A stretch of DNA of 7,783 nt, from NCBI GenBank assembly GCA_023249895.1, contig JAHFBS010000038.1:1-7783 (forward strand), written 5' to 3'. How positions within the stretch are numbered: the first letter of the stretch is position 1; every line of letters begins with the position of its first letter. Shown piece after piece: positions 1 through 6,196 of this stretch. The notes below the pieces were generated by a model. That model was not told the origin of the DNA. It was given only the letters and a program-made list of their open reading frames with translations, and ran no database searches. The translations under genes were made by a program, and so were the position numbers. Source of the stretch: a bacterium (GTDB lineage Bacteria > Babelota > Babeliae > Babelales > RVW-14).

Positions 1-595
1 CAAGAAACTCAAATGATGCTTCAACATGACCTACAAGAGCTGCAAGTTCTTGCTCAATTTCGCCAACGCGTTCCGACAGAGATCCACGAACCATTGCCAT
101 TGATTGCTTGACGGCCATTTCAGTAGGCGCATGAATAAGTTCATTAATTGCTTCAGCCTGCACCAAATCAATCTTATTATTCAAAAATGCTCGCTTGCTA
201 AATTCGCCAGGACGCGCACTACGCGCACCCGCCTGAAGCGCAACTGCAATAATGCGATCAATCACAAAAGGATTGTTATGGCACGAAATTTCTACCGTAT
301 GCTGACCGGTAAATGTTTTTGGTCCATGCATTACCAAAAAAAGAACCTCATCAACAAGAGAAGATGAGGTTTCTGCATGATCAATAACAAAACCATGATG
401 AATGGTATGCGAAGCAACGTGAGAAATTTTTTGGCCAGAAGACAACCGCGCAAGGCGATCTGCAACTTCAAAAGCATCGCACCCGCTTAATCGGATCAGT
501 GCTAACGCCCCACTACCACGGGGAGTGCACAATGCAACAATGGTCTGTTCATCATCAGTAAGAAGATGAGGTGTTTGAGCCAGATGGTGCTGCAT
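1..595 (-). CDS. mnmE: tRNA modification GTPase MnmE, N-terminal part (cut by window edge)
   Basis: MnmE works with MnmG to build the 5-carboxymethylaminomethyl group on wobble U34 of certain tRNAs in the cytosol. I translated 198 codons from the ATG at 595 to the left edge. Residues 18-38 match the conserved family start (TIVAL.TP.G.GALALIRLSG), and residues 94-108 (TFTGQHTVEISCHNN) and 129-156 (PGEF.KRAFLNNKIDLVQAEAI.ELIHA) are the formyl-tetrahydrofolate-binding N-domain. The helical and GTPase domains would lie outside the window. The usual HGG/HGN after the ISC-type strand is HNN here. The start lies inside the end of jag, overlapping it by 41 bases; no ATG or GTG occurs between it and the conserved block, so the overlap looks real. 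There is no strong ribosome site, which suggests translational coupling to jag. Identity is secure. Confidence 0.95.
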   Translation of the reverse strand, partial: MQHHLAQTPHLLTDDEQTIVALCTPRGSGALALIRLSGCDAFEVADRLARLSSGQKISHVASHTIHHGFVIDHAETSSSLVDEVLFLVMHGPKTFTGQHTVEISCHNNPFVIDRIIAVALQAGARSARPGEFSKRAFLNNKIDLVQAEAINELIHAPTEMAVKQSMAMVRGSLSERVGEIEQELAALVGHVEASFEFL

Positions 596-1202
596 AATCT
601 TTTGCGGATAACACAAGGTGATAGCCTCTCAGCTTTTTCTTGTGCTTTTTTTTAAGGAATTGAACAAGAAGATGAGACAGGCTTGCAAAAAGCTGACGAT
701 CTTCATCTACGGTAGGGAAAATACCGCGTTCAAAGATAATGTATAACGCCCGACGGTCAACCTTGGTTGAGTAGGGGACACGAATATCCATGATCGCCAT
801 TATTTCTTTGAGCCCCTGCTCTATGTCGGTTACGAGCTCTGAAGTCCAAGCTTCGACCTGCGGAGGCAAAATTTCTTGTACCGGACGCGTGACCATCGGT
901 TGACGTTTATCAATTGGCTGCTGCTGTTTTCTCCGTTGATCGCCCCGATCACGTGGTCCCTGTTGCTGGTATCGCTCTTGTCGTTGTGGAGGCTGAACAG
1001 CCTTTTTATCACCGGATGGAGCTACCTGGCTACGAGGGTCATAAATGATAGAAACAATGGCGGGACGCTTATTAAAGCCCAGAAAATTTTTTTCACCCAT
1101 TTCGTGAATTTTAATGGTAAATTCTGACGGCTTTCCAGAATCCGCCCACGCCTTCTCGATGGCCTTGGCAACCGTTGCAGCCTCGTGAAGCATTGATTTC
1201 AT
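555..1202 (-). CDS. jag: Jag/KhpB-like RNA-binding protein, reduced form
   Basis: Jag (KhpB, EloR) proteins bind RNA and influence cell elongation and division; the gene commonly sits just before mnmE, as here. The 215-residue product begins with a Jag-N domain (about 5-55, with the typical EMGEKNFLGFNKRPAIV pattern). A basic, Gln/Arg/Pro-rich linker follows (about 57-115), then a region resembling a type II KH domain (about 117-203). Two expected parts are missing. The GxxG RNA-contact loop (usually GRRGxTL) is replaced around residues 163-171 by an acidic stretch, and the C-terminal R3H domain is absent, the protein ending in a Ser/Gly/Asn tail. The start ATG at 1202 has AAAGG nine bases upstream. 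It probably shares a transcript with mnmE. Family assignment is good; retained RNA binding is uncertain. Confidence 0.85.
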   Translation of the reverse strand: MKSMLHEAATVAKAIEKAWADSGKPSEFTIKIHEMGEKNFLGFNKRPAIVSIIYDPRSQVAPSGDKKAVQPPQRQERYQQQGPRDRGDQRRKQQQPIDKRQPMVTRPVQEILPPQVEAWTSELVTDIEQGLKEIMAIMDIRVPYSTKVDRRALYIIFERGIFPTVDEDRQLFASLSHLLVQFLKKKHKKKLRGYHLVLSAKDYAAPSGSNTSSSY

Positions 1203-1342
1203 TAGCGCAAACCTTTCATGCTAAGAAAGATAAAAAAACGTTTTCTCACCAACATTGAGACCTTTTTTAAGGCTCCAAAAACACCGAATTTTGAGGCTTT
1301 TCCGGGCTTTTTTAATGTTTATAAGATCAACTTAACAGAAAT

Positions 1343-1381
1343 CATCGCTAGGCGCAACGAAATGCAGCTTTCCAAGCGATG
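1343..1381 (-). other. Hairpin in the spacer between tRNA-Gly and jag
   Basis: A perfect 7-bp inverted repeat (CATCGCT at 1343-1349, AGCGATG at 1375-1381) encloses a 25-base loop, 31 bases past the 3' end of the tRNA. No U-tract follows on the minus strand, so it is not a standard terminator. It could be a processing or stability element in a shared tRNA-jag transcript, or chance. The rest of the 1203-1412 spacer shows no supportable gene. Confidence 0.25.
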
Positions 1382-1412
1382 CTTCCCTGAAAGAGAACGT
1401 TTTATTTTGATA

Positions 1413-1484
1413 AGCGGGAAACGGGATTCGAACCCGCGACCCTTGCCTTGGCAAGGCAATGCTCTACCACTGAGCTATTCCCGC
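1413..1484 (-). tRNA. tRNA-Gly (anticodon GCC)
   Basis: The minus strand folds into a complete cloverleaf of 72 bases. The acceptor is GCGGGAA paired with TTCCCGC and the D arm is GCTC/GAGC. The anticodon stem TTGCC/GGCAA carries loop TTGCCAA with anticodon GCC, which reads GGC and GGU glycine codons. The T arm GCGGG/CCCGT carries loop TTCGAAT. The discriminator base is U, as usual for bacterial tRNA-Gly. The terminal CCA is not encoded, so it must be added after transcription. A strong promoter candidate lies about 25 bases upstream. No terminator follows, so read-through into jag is possible. Confidence 0.97.
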
Positions 1485-1509
1485 ATGAGATATTTCACAA
1501 GACACGTAA

Positions 1510-1537
1510 ACTCTACAAAAAACTGGCAAAATGTCAA
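1510..1537 (-). promoter_or_regulatory. Candidate sigma-70-type promoter for tRNA-Gly
   Basis: On the minus strand a perfect -35 box TTGACA (1532-1537) is followed after 16 bases by TAGAGT (1510-1515), which matches 4 of 6 positions of TATAAT. Transcription would start near 1503, about 20 bases before the tRNA 5' end, which is sensible for a processed tRNA leader. The same transcript may continue into jag-mnmE. Confidence 0.55.
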
Positions 1538-1548
1538 ATTTTCTCGTA

Positions 1549-1570
1549 GTTAAAACAGTATGTTTTCAAC
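1549..1570 (-). terminator. Weak hairpin at the end of the CxxC gene pair
   Basis: AAAACA (1552-1557) and TGTTTT (1561-1566) pair around a 3-base loop, extended by GTT/AAC past a one-base bulge. It overlaps the stop codon of the secreted CxxC gene and lies just before the tRNA promoter, where a terminator would be expected. The stem is almost all A-T and no U-run follows on the minus strand, so support is low. Confidence 0.25.
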
Positions 1571-2024
1571 CATGTTTTTCAGATTGTTTGGCTCCCAAGA
1601 GCTCCCAATGAACAAATTTATTGCACTCACTACACTTAAACTGCAGTTCATTAGCAACCATTTGCATAAACGAATTAATTGCTCCGGAATCGCCCTTGGT
1701 TATAAGTTCTTTCAACATATCCATTTGTTTTACATCCATCGCAGCACATAAATGTCCCCCAAATTCTGCACATGAAAGTACTGTTGCCTTACACCCGTCG
1801 CAACGAATACCGAGTTTTGATACAACGTCTGGCGTCAAACGATCAATTGCTGAACAAACTTCATAAGCGTGTTTAATAAAATACAAAACCGTATCAAATG
1901 AGCGAGTTGGTGATGCGACTAAGTTCCGTTCGAGCGCACAATTAAAATCATCGATGTGATTGGAAAAACAGTTAGTAGCAATAAAACATGTTATTAAAAA
2001 TAAAATATATTTTTTATTCAGCAT
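1566..2024 (-). CDS. Small exported protein with CxxC...CxxC module, unknown function
   Basis: I do not recognise this 152-residue protein. It starts with a typical Sec signal peptide: Lys4-Lys5, a hydrophobic core (about 6-17), and likely cleavage near CFS-N at 21/22. The mature part has two cysteine pairs, CDGC at 75-78 and CSEC at 131-134, separated by 52 residues. The pattern resembles a zinc ribbon or thiol-disulfide site. Further cysteines lie at 29, 57, 85 and 93. The start at 2024 was chosen because GGAG sits 7 bases upstream and it gives a clean signal peptide; longer versions from 2030 or 2051 have worse spacing or no signal. Residues 75-144 align with the whole upstream small protein (CxxCK, EF.GH, SFM...A.E, C..C), indicating duplication. 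It overlaps that gene by 11 bases. The lipobox-like TNC is a poor match, so a lipoprotein is less likely. Confidence 0.7.
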   Translation of the reverse strand: MLNKKYILFLITCFIATNCFSNHIDDFNCALERNLVASPTRSFDTVLYFIKHAYEVCSAIDRLTPDVVSKLGIRCDGCKATVLSCAEFGGHLCAAMDVKQMDMLKELITKGDSGAINSFMQMVANELQFKCSECNKFVHWELLGAKQSEKHG

Positions 2025-2283
2025 GCTCATGCTCCATGCCATTATTTTCAACCAAACTTATATCACTTCCCTGCCAGAATTCTGGAACCCATACTTGAGA
2101 CTTGCATAATGGACACGCAATCTTGATCTCAGTTGCAAAGCCCGCCATAAATGAACTCCAGCATTCGGAAACACTCCGAGTTTGTAATCTCTCCTTAAGA
2201 ACTAAAAAAATTTGGGCCGATATATGCCCAAGAAATTCGAACGTCGTCATTTCATACTTACAATGTTTACATTTCATGCTCAT
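2014..2283 (-). CDS. Small cytosolic CxxC...CxxC protein, paralogue of its neighbour
   Basis: This 89-residue protein has no signal peptide and no family I recognise. CKHC at 5-8 and CPLC at 57-60 frame a 48-residue helical-looking middle with a WSSFM..FATEI segment. Four cysteines in two CxxC pairs suggest one zinc-binding site of zinc-ribbon type. The C-terminal tail is acidic and His-containing (EHEHAE). The ATG at 2283 has GGGAG six bases upstream, a strong ribosome site. The 3' end overlaps the exported paralogue by 11 bases, so the two are probably translated together. It follows the Nudix gene by 40 bases. Confidence 0.7.
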   Translation of the reverse strand: MSMKCKHCKYEMTTFEFLGHISAQIFLVLKERLQTRSVSECWSSFMAGFATEIKIACPLCKSQVWVPEFWQGSDISLVENNGMEHEHAE

Positions 2284-2323
2284 AGCAAGCTCCCTTTATA
2301 GAAGTTACATTTTTTGTAAAAAG

Positions 2324-2848
2324 CTACCGACCTTCAGGTTGTTTAGCAAGATCAATCTCAATCGGTTGATCTGGATAGCGCCCTGCCAAAATGTCGGGAA
2401 GATAATCGAGCAAGACAACGGGAAAAATGACGTCGGTACTATGCTTAATTTTATCAAGTGAAAACCAGGCAACGTGTTTTACTACAACACGTTCTTCATC
2501 GGTCAGATTATCAAGCGAAATGCTCTTTTGTTTTGTCTTGCCCACAATAAACTGTTCTTTAAGATGCTGTAGCTTTCTTGACAAAACCAGATCAAATTCA
2601 CCGAACCATACAATGGGACCAAGTTCAATTTTATCTTTGGTAATACCCGTCTCTTCAAATATTTCACGCAACGCAGCTTCTTGTACCGACTCACCCTCTT
2701 CAATTTTACCGCCGATAGGAAACCAAAATCGTCCGTGATATTTGCCATCTTTTGATGTTGTGGTCGGATCATCGGCACACATCAAAAGTATTTCTTTATT
2801 TTCGTTCATCAAAAGAATTTTAACGCTGCTTCTGGTTGGTAATGCCAT
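2324..2848 (-). CDS. Nudix hydrolase
   Basis: Nudix enzymes cleave nucleoside diphosphates linked to another group, X, using Mg2+. From the chosen start the protein has 174 residues. The Nudix box GX5EX7REUXEEXGU is complete at 47-69, with Arg61, Glu62, Glu65 and Glu66 in the catalytic positions. A long C-terminal part (about 70-174) includes the second half of the fold and a Pro-rich end. ATG 2848 was chosen over the upstream TTG at 2854 because AGGAG lies 8 bases before the ATG but only 2 before the TTG. The gene begins 18 bases after the MazG-like gene and likely shares its transcript. Substrate cannot be read from the sequence; nucleotide sanitation or nucleotide-sugar hydrolysis are both possible. 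Confidence 0.9.
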   Translation of the reverse strand: MALPTRSSVKILLMNENKEILLMCADDPTTTSKDGKYHGRFWFPIGGKIEEGESVQEAALREIFEETGITKDKIELGPIVWFGEFDLVLSRKLQHLKEQFIVGKTKQKSISLDNLTDEERVVVKHVAWFSLDKIKHSTDVIFPVVLLDYLPDILAGRYPDQPIEIDLAKQPEGR

Positions 2849-2866
2849 ATTCAAAGCTCCTGAAAG

Positions 2867-3127
2867 TTATTCGTAATATTTCTGTTTTCTTGCTCTGTCA
2901 CAATCCCATTCGGCATTAAGATCAGTTTGATTATGCGCAGCAAGTTCCATAAGCAGAAAAAGTAGATCGTAGATTTGATGATCTAAAACGGGCTTGTTTG
3001 TCTGATTCGCTTTGAGCCTTGCAATCTCGTGTTCAAGATGGGCAATGATAGTTTCTTGGTCGAAAACTTTATTGCCTAGTTTAAGCATAAATCGCCGAGC
3101 TTCATCGCGATAATTGTTGAGTGCCAT
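2867..3127 (-). CDS. Small helical protein, possibly MazG-like NTP pyrophosphohydrolase
   Basis: This 86-residue, all-helical-looking protein has no signal peptide. The C-terminal half (about 49-86: DHQIYD, LMELA, TDLNAEW, ARKQKYYE) resembles the last helices of MazG-type all-alpha NTP pyrophosphohydrolases, where E..D, DL and a final K..KY are usual. The first acidic helix would be around Glu32-Glu34, but the classical EExxE metal motif is not clear and the ExxD position reads QIYD. Activity is therefore uncertain and it could be an inactive relative or an unrelated helical protein. The start lies 5 bases after the stop of the kinase gene and lacks a good ribosome site, implying coupling. 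Its place between a kinase and a Nudix hydrolase fits nucleotide metabolism. Confidence 0.65.
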   Translation of the reverse strand: MALNNYRDEARRFMLKLGNKVFDQETIIAHLEHEIARLKANQTNKPVLDHQIYDLLFLLMELAAHNQTDLNAEWDCDRARKQKYYE

Positions 3128-3132
3128 TTTAG

Positions 3133-3792
3133 TTATTTGTTCTTTATAAAATTATCAACTTTATTCGTTGCTTGCTCAGGTGATAACACATCAGTATCAA
3201 GCATCACATCATATTTCATTCCCTGATGCACCGTATGATAATGACTTCGCGCGTGGCCTGCTGGCGACGTACCACGTTGTTTTTCGCGTTGCTCAATTGA
3301 TTGTAATGATGCGGTAACAGCAACCCACACAACATTAATTCCGTTGAGCACCTCTTTTAAATCTGTAATCCATGCAGGATCGTACTGTATGTAATCAACA
3401 ATCACATTATTGCCTTCTCGTGCATAAGCCGCTATGGCACGATGCATGCCCTTAATAACTTTTTGCCCTTCAGGACCAACTTCAAGCGTGAATAACTTAC
3501 CTTCTTTATCTTCAGAAGCAATACCATGCATCACCAAACGATGCTCTGGCTTATCCTCTAGATAAAATTTGGGAGGAAGAACCCCAACAAAAAAATTATC
3601 GATCCCCATTCCCAACCACGGCGTAACTTGTTGGGCTTGAAAAGCTCTGATAATACTCGATTTACCTACTGATGACGGACCATTAAGAATTATCACCGTA
3701 CCCGTTTGCGGTGTTTTTTCTTTATTCATGCATGCTCCCATCATCATTAATGTCATCAAGACAACAGCGCAATATATAAAATTCATCTTCAT
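3133..3792 (-). CDS. Chloramphenicol-phosphotransferase-like P-loop kinase with lipoprotein-type N-terminus
   Basis: CPT proteins transfer phosphate from ATP to a small-molecule hydroxyl; many relatives have unknown substrates. From ATG 3792 (219 residues), a P-loop GPSSVGKS is at 38-45. A GIDNFF segment follows (Asp65 aligning with the catalytic Asp of CPT), then VDYI..DPAW, WVAVTASL...REKQRG, and HQGMKYDVMLDTD near the end, all in CPT order. Before this lies a clear lipoprotein signal: Lys2, a hydrophobic stretch at 5-18 and lipobox MGAC ending at Cys21. An ATP-using kinase outside the membrane is unexpected. A second start, ATG 3729 (residue 22), has GGGAG 5 bases upstream and gives a 198-residue cytosolic protein, near the roughly 180 residues of known CPT. 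A GTG at 3798 is also possible. Real chloramphenicol resistance cannot be inferred. Confidence 0.8.
   Translation of the reverse strand: MKMNFIYCAVVLMTLMMMGACMNKEKTPQTGTVIILNGPSSVGKSSIIRAFQAQQVTPWLGMGIDNFFVGVLPPKFYLEDKPEHRLVMHGIASEDKEGKLFTLEVGPEGQKVIKGMHRAIAAYAREGNNVIVDYIQYDPAWITDLKEVLNGINVVWVAVTASLQSIEQREKQRGTSPAGHARSHYHTVHQGMKYDVMLDTDVLSPEQATNKVDNFIKNK
3727..3739 (-). promoter_or_regulatory. Internal ribosome-binding site and start within the kinase gene
   Basis: GGGAG (3735-3739) lies 5 bases before an in-frame ATG (3727-3729). This is a stronger site than the one before the upstream ATG at 3792, which has only GAAAG 8 bases away. Use of this start would remove the whole lipoprotein signal. 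The same bases also encode the lipobox residues Met-Gly-Ala-Cys, so the motif may be partly coincidental. Confidence 0.4.
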
Positions 3793-3817
3793 AATCACTA
3801 CTTTCGCACATGTAAGA

Positions 3818-3832
3818 GGGTTAACTTAACCC
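3818..3832. repeat. 15-bp palindrome at the end of the LysE-type gene
   Basis: GGGTTAACTTAACCC is a perfect palindrome around base 3825 and includes the TAA stop of the LysE-type gene. With only a few loop bases and no U-run it is not a convincing terminator. It could be an operator or a minor mRNA hairpin between two genes 33 bases apart. Confidence 0.3.
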
Positions 3833-4449
3833 AAAGATAAAACCTTCTGCAAAAACCCAAACAACGCCCAACAGCCAAACCCCAAAATCATACAACCGGC
3901 GATTTTGTTTATTACAACAATTCCGGCACGTGTTAATGAGGTACGGAAAAAGCCAACAATAAAACTTAGTATGAGCCACCACGTTGTTGAACCTAAAAAT
4001 ACACCCAGAACAAGCAACAATCCCGCAAGATAACTACTCGATGTTGGTTCAAATCCCAATCCTGCAAAAAAAGAAAGATACAACAAAATGGTCAGCGGAT
4101 TGGTAATCGCCAAAAAAAATGTTGTTACATAATCACCCACCAAATTAACGCGTACCAACCCTTGCGCAACTTCTGCCGGCTTTGATACAAACGTCTTAAC
4201 TCCCAAATAACATAAAAACAATCCACCAACCAACTGCAAAATGTGTTGGTAATTGAGTAACAAGCCAGAAATCGCTGTTAACCCTAATGCCGCAATTGAG
4301 GCATAAACCGCGCCTGCCGTTGCCGCGCCCAATCCAGAAATAAATCCTGAAAGCCTCCCCATTGCCAGCGTGCGTCGAATACACAGCAATGCAATCGGTC
4401 CAACTATTGCTGCTATTGAAAATCCCAAAATAAATCCTTTTATAAACAT
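3826..4449 (-). CDS. LysE/RhtB-family exporter
   Basis: LysE-type proteins export amino acids or related small molecules across the inner membrane using ion gradients. The 207-residue product has about six hydrophobic segments. The family's N-terminal pattern is present: GPIALL from residue 17, charged R25-R26, then a Gly-rich GLGAATAG second helix around 39-46. A membrane segment carrying the conserved Asn-Pro (117-118) follows. A G-run sits just before ATG 4449 (GGGG about 5 bases away). The substrate cannot be assigned. It is the first gene after a candidate promoter near 4510 and is followed 33 bases later by the kinase, so it probably heads the operon with the kinase, MazG-like and Nudix genes. 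Confidence 0.88.
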   Translation of the reverse strand: MFIKGFILGFSIAAIVGPIALLCIRRTLAMGRLSGFISGLGAATAGAVYASIAALGLTAISGLLLNYQHILQLVGGLFLCYLGVKTFVSKPAEVAQGLVRVNLVGDYVTTFFLAITNPLTILLYLSFFAGLGFEPTSSSYLAGLLLVLGVFLGSTTWWLILSFIVGFFRTSLTRAGIVVINKIAGCMILGFGCWALFGFLQKVLSLG

Positions 4450-4509
4450 ATGCCCCCCGCATAAAAAGATTAAATGGTAAGTTCAGGCTCCGCCCAAGCT
4501 TCTGTGCTT

Positions 4510-4540
4510 ATTATACAAAAATACCTTACACAAAATCCAA
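4510..4540 (-). promoter_or_regulatory. Candidate promoter for the LysE-kinase-Nudix operon
   Basis: A perfect -10 box TATAAT (4510-4515) lies in the 76-base gap after the ABC permease. The best -35 candidate is TTGGAT (4535-4540) with a long 19-base spacer, overlapping the permease 3' end. The start would be near 4503, giving a leader of about 54 bases. The weak -35 suggests either low activity or activator dependence. Confidence 0.45.
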
Positions 4541-5320
4541 ACGTCGCTTGATACGTCTAATCCCAATCCATCCAAAGAAGGCGCTTGCGGCAACTATCAC
4601 CGGCAAACAAATCCAGAATGATATACTCCCTTGTTGTCCCAGCACCGTCCCACGCATGCCTTCCATCAAATATAAAAATGGATTAGCCAAACTCACATAA
4701 GCAAATGTTGGCGACATGTCATAAATGGTCTGCCATGAAAATTGCGAACAACCCAACAGCCATAGTGGGAAAATGATACGTGTCCACACGCTGCCAATGA
4801 CATTCATATCCTTCACGAGGCTTGCCGTGAACAATGCGAAAAATCCCCCGAAAAAATTAATCGCAATAAATATCACCAGAAATTTGGGGATACACATCTG
4901 CGATAAATCCATTCTATTCCACAAGAGCAGCTTGGTTAGCGGTAATACACACATACCAAACACCATTGAGCGTATGGCATAGACACAGGCATTTTTAACC
5001 AACACAAGCCAAGATGGTAAGGGCAATGTCAGCGGATAGGTAATAGTTTTGCGCCCGCACAAATCTGAAATAAAGGTCGATGTTACTGACCAAATTTCAA
5101 AAATACTGCAGTTGACTACTGAACTTACCGCCATAAATTGTCCCATACTGGTCGTCATGCCCAACTGTGGGAAAATGTAAGCAGCAACACCTACATATCC
5201 AAACACCCAGATCATGACGTCAAACATATTGCCGGCAAGCGCTTTGCTGAAAATGATCATGTCAGTTTTGAATAACTTCCAGAATATTCTGGAATATGAT
5301 TGTAAGCTATATGTTGTCAT
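4526..5320 (-). CDS. ABC-2 type transporter permease
   Basis: This 264-residue inner-membrane protein has about six hydrophobic segments and carries the ABC-2 features of DrrB/NodJ-like permeases. These include an N-terminal cytosolic helix, a first membrane region around 35-50, a NPF..LMEGMRG.VLG segment before the last membrane helix, and a basic C-terminal end (RRIKRRLD). It would form the channel of an exporter with the ATPase encoded just upstream. The ATG overlaps the ATPase stop codon by 4 bases (ATGA), a classic coupled arrangement. Substrates of such pairs include drugs, lipids and polysaccharides; the sequence does not say which. Length is normal for the family. Confidence 0.9.
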   Translation of the reverse strand: MTTYSLQSYSRIFWKLFKTDMIIFSKALAGNMFDVMIWVFGYVGVAAYIFPQLGMTTSMGQFMAVSSVVNCSIFEIWSVTSTFISDLCGRKTITYPLTLPLPSWLVLVKNACVYAIRSMVFGMCVLPLTKLLLWNRMDLSQMCIPKFLVIFIAINFFGGFFALFTASLVKDMNVIGSVWTRIIFPLWLLGCSQFSWQTIYDMSPTFAYVSLANPFLYLMEGMRGTVLGQQGSISFWICLPVIVAASAFFGWIGIRRIKRRLDFV

Positions 5321-6078
5321 ACAGGTTCCTCATTATTTTCATTCATTAATTTTAGGAAAACATCTTCAAGGCTACTTTGTTGATATGTCGTCTTGAGTTC
5401 CTCAGGTGTATTAATGAGCTTGATTGAACCCTTATCAAGAACACAGATGCGATCTGACAAGAATTCAGCCTCATCAAGATAATGCGTCGTCAGCAGCACG
5501 CTCACCCCATTGGCTCGGAGTGCACTAATGCTTTCCCACAAGCGATGACGCATATGAGGATCGATGCCAACCGTTGGCTCATCTAAAATGAGCAGTTTGG
5601 GGTTATGCATTAAACTGCGCGCAATCATCACACGACGTTGATATCCACCTGAAAGCTGAGATGGCGACGACTTGCGATAGCGTTCAAGATTAAATTGGGC
5701 AATAAGTACTTCAAGACGCTTCTTAATAGCCTCTGAAGACAACCCAAAATATTCACCCGCCGCCACCAGATTCTGCTCAACCGTTAAATCATCGTTGAGA
5801 TTAGAATCCTGAGGACAAAAACCCATCTGCCGACGATAGTGATTTATATCGTCGTAGATCGATTTTCCATTGCAGGTAATATCGCCCGAACTGGCTGGGT
5901 GCAATGTTGCCAACAGCGATGATAATGTCGTTTTACCGGCACCGTTGGAACCAAGCAGGCTCATAATTTCGCCACGATAGATATCAAACGAAACGCCATT
6001 CAATGCATGAACAACGTTCTTTTTAGTTTTATAGTGCTTATGCACATTGTTGATTTTTATCAGTACAGAGGACTGCAT
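5317..6078 (-). CDS. ABC transporter ATP-binding protein (DrrA/NodI/CcmA type)
   Basis: The 253-residue ATPase has every catalytic motif: Walker A GSNGAGKTT at 43-51, Q-loop Gln90, signature LSGGYQ at 142-147, Walker B LLILDEP at 162-168, D-loop near 171-173 and switch His199. The tail (about 225-245, SLEDVFLKL) is typical of exporters of the drug or multidrug type. It acts on the cytosolic face with the permease encoded next. The ATG at 6078 has AAGGA 6 bases upstream, a strong site. It is the first gene after a 401-base non-coding stretch with unusual structure, so its expression may be controlled there. The substrate is unknown. Confidence 0.95.
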   Translation of the reverse strand: MQSSVLIKINNVHKHYKTKKNVVHALNGVSFDIYRGEIMSLLGSNGAGKTTLSSLLATLHPASSGDITCNGKSIYDDINHYRRQMGFCPQDSNLNDDLTVEQNLVAAGEYFGLSSEAIKKRLEVLIAQFNLERYRKSSPSQLSGGYQRRVMIARSLMHNPKLLILDEPTVGIDPHMRHRLWESISALRANGVSVLLTTHYLDEAEFLSDRICVLDKGSIKLINTPEELKTTYQQSSLEDVFLKLMNENNEEPV

Positions 6079-6196
6079 ATAAAATCCTTCTACAGTTCAA
6101 GCTTCGATAAAGCTGTCCTCGCAAAACTGCGACAAACATTGAGCCCGAACGCTTCCTTAACGGAAAAAACAGCGATCGAACTACCGAAGCAACATT

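Noticed and set aside
104..367. 87-codon plus-strand frame
   Set aside because: It is antisense to the well-conserved mnmE coding sequence.
1218..1553. 111-codon frame on the plus strand
   Set aside because: It runs straight through the antisense of tRNA-Gly and the tRNA promoter, has no recognisable protein features and no ribosome site.
1953..2024. Lipoprotein reading of the secreted CxxC protein
   Set aside because: The residues before Cys19 are Ala-Thr-Asn, a poor lipobox; an ordinary Sec signal fits better.
2503..2778. Second minus-strand frame inside the Nudix gene
   Set aside because: The Nudix box is intact in the other frame, so this is an overlapping shadow.
4196..4462. Second minus-strand frame at the LysE start
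   Set aside because: It is a shifted reading of the LysE-type gene, whose own frame is intact and conserved; no frameshift is needed.
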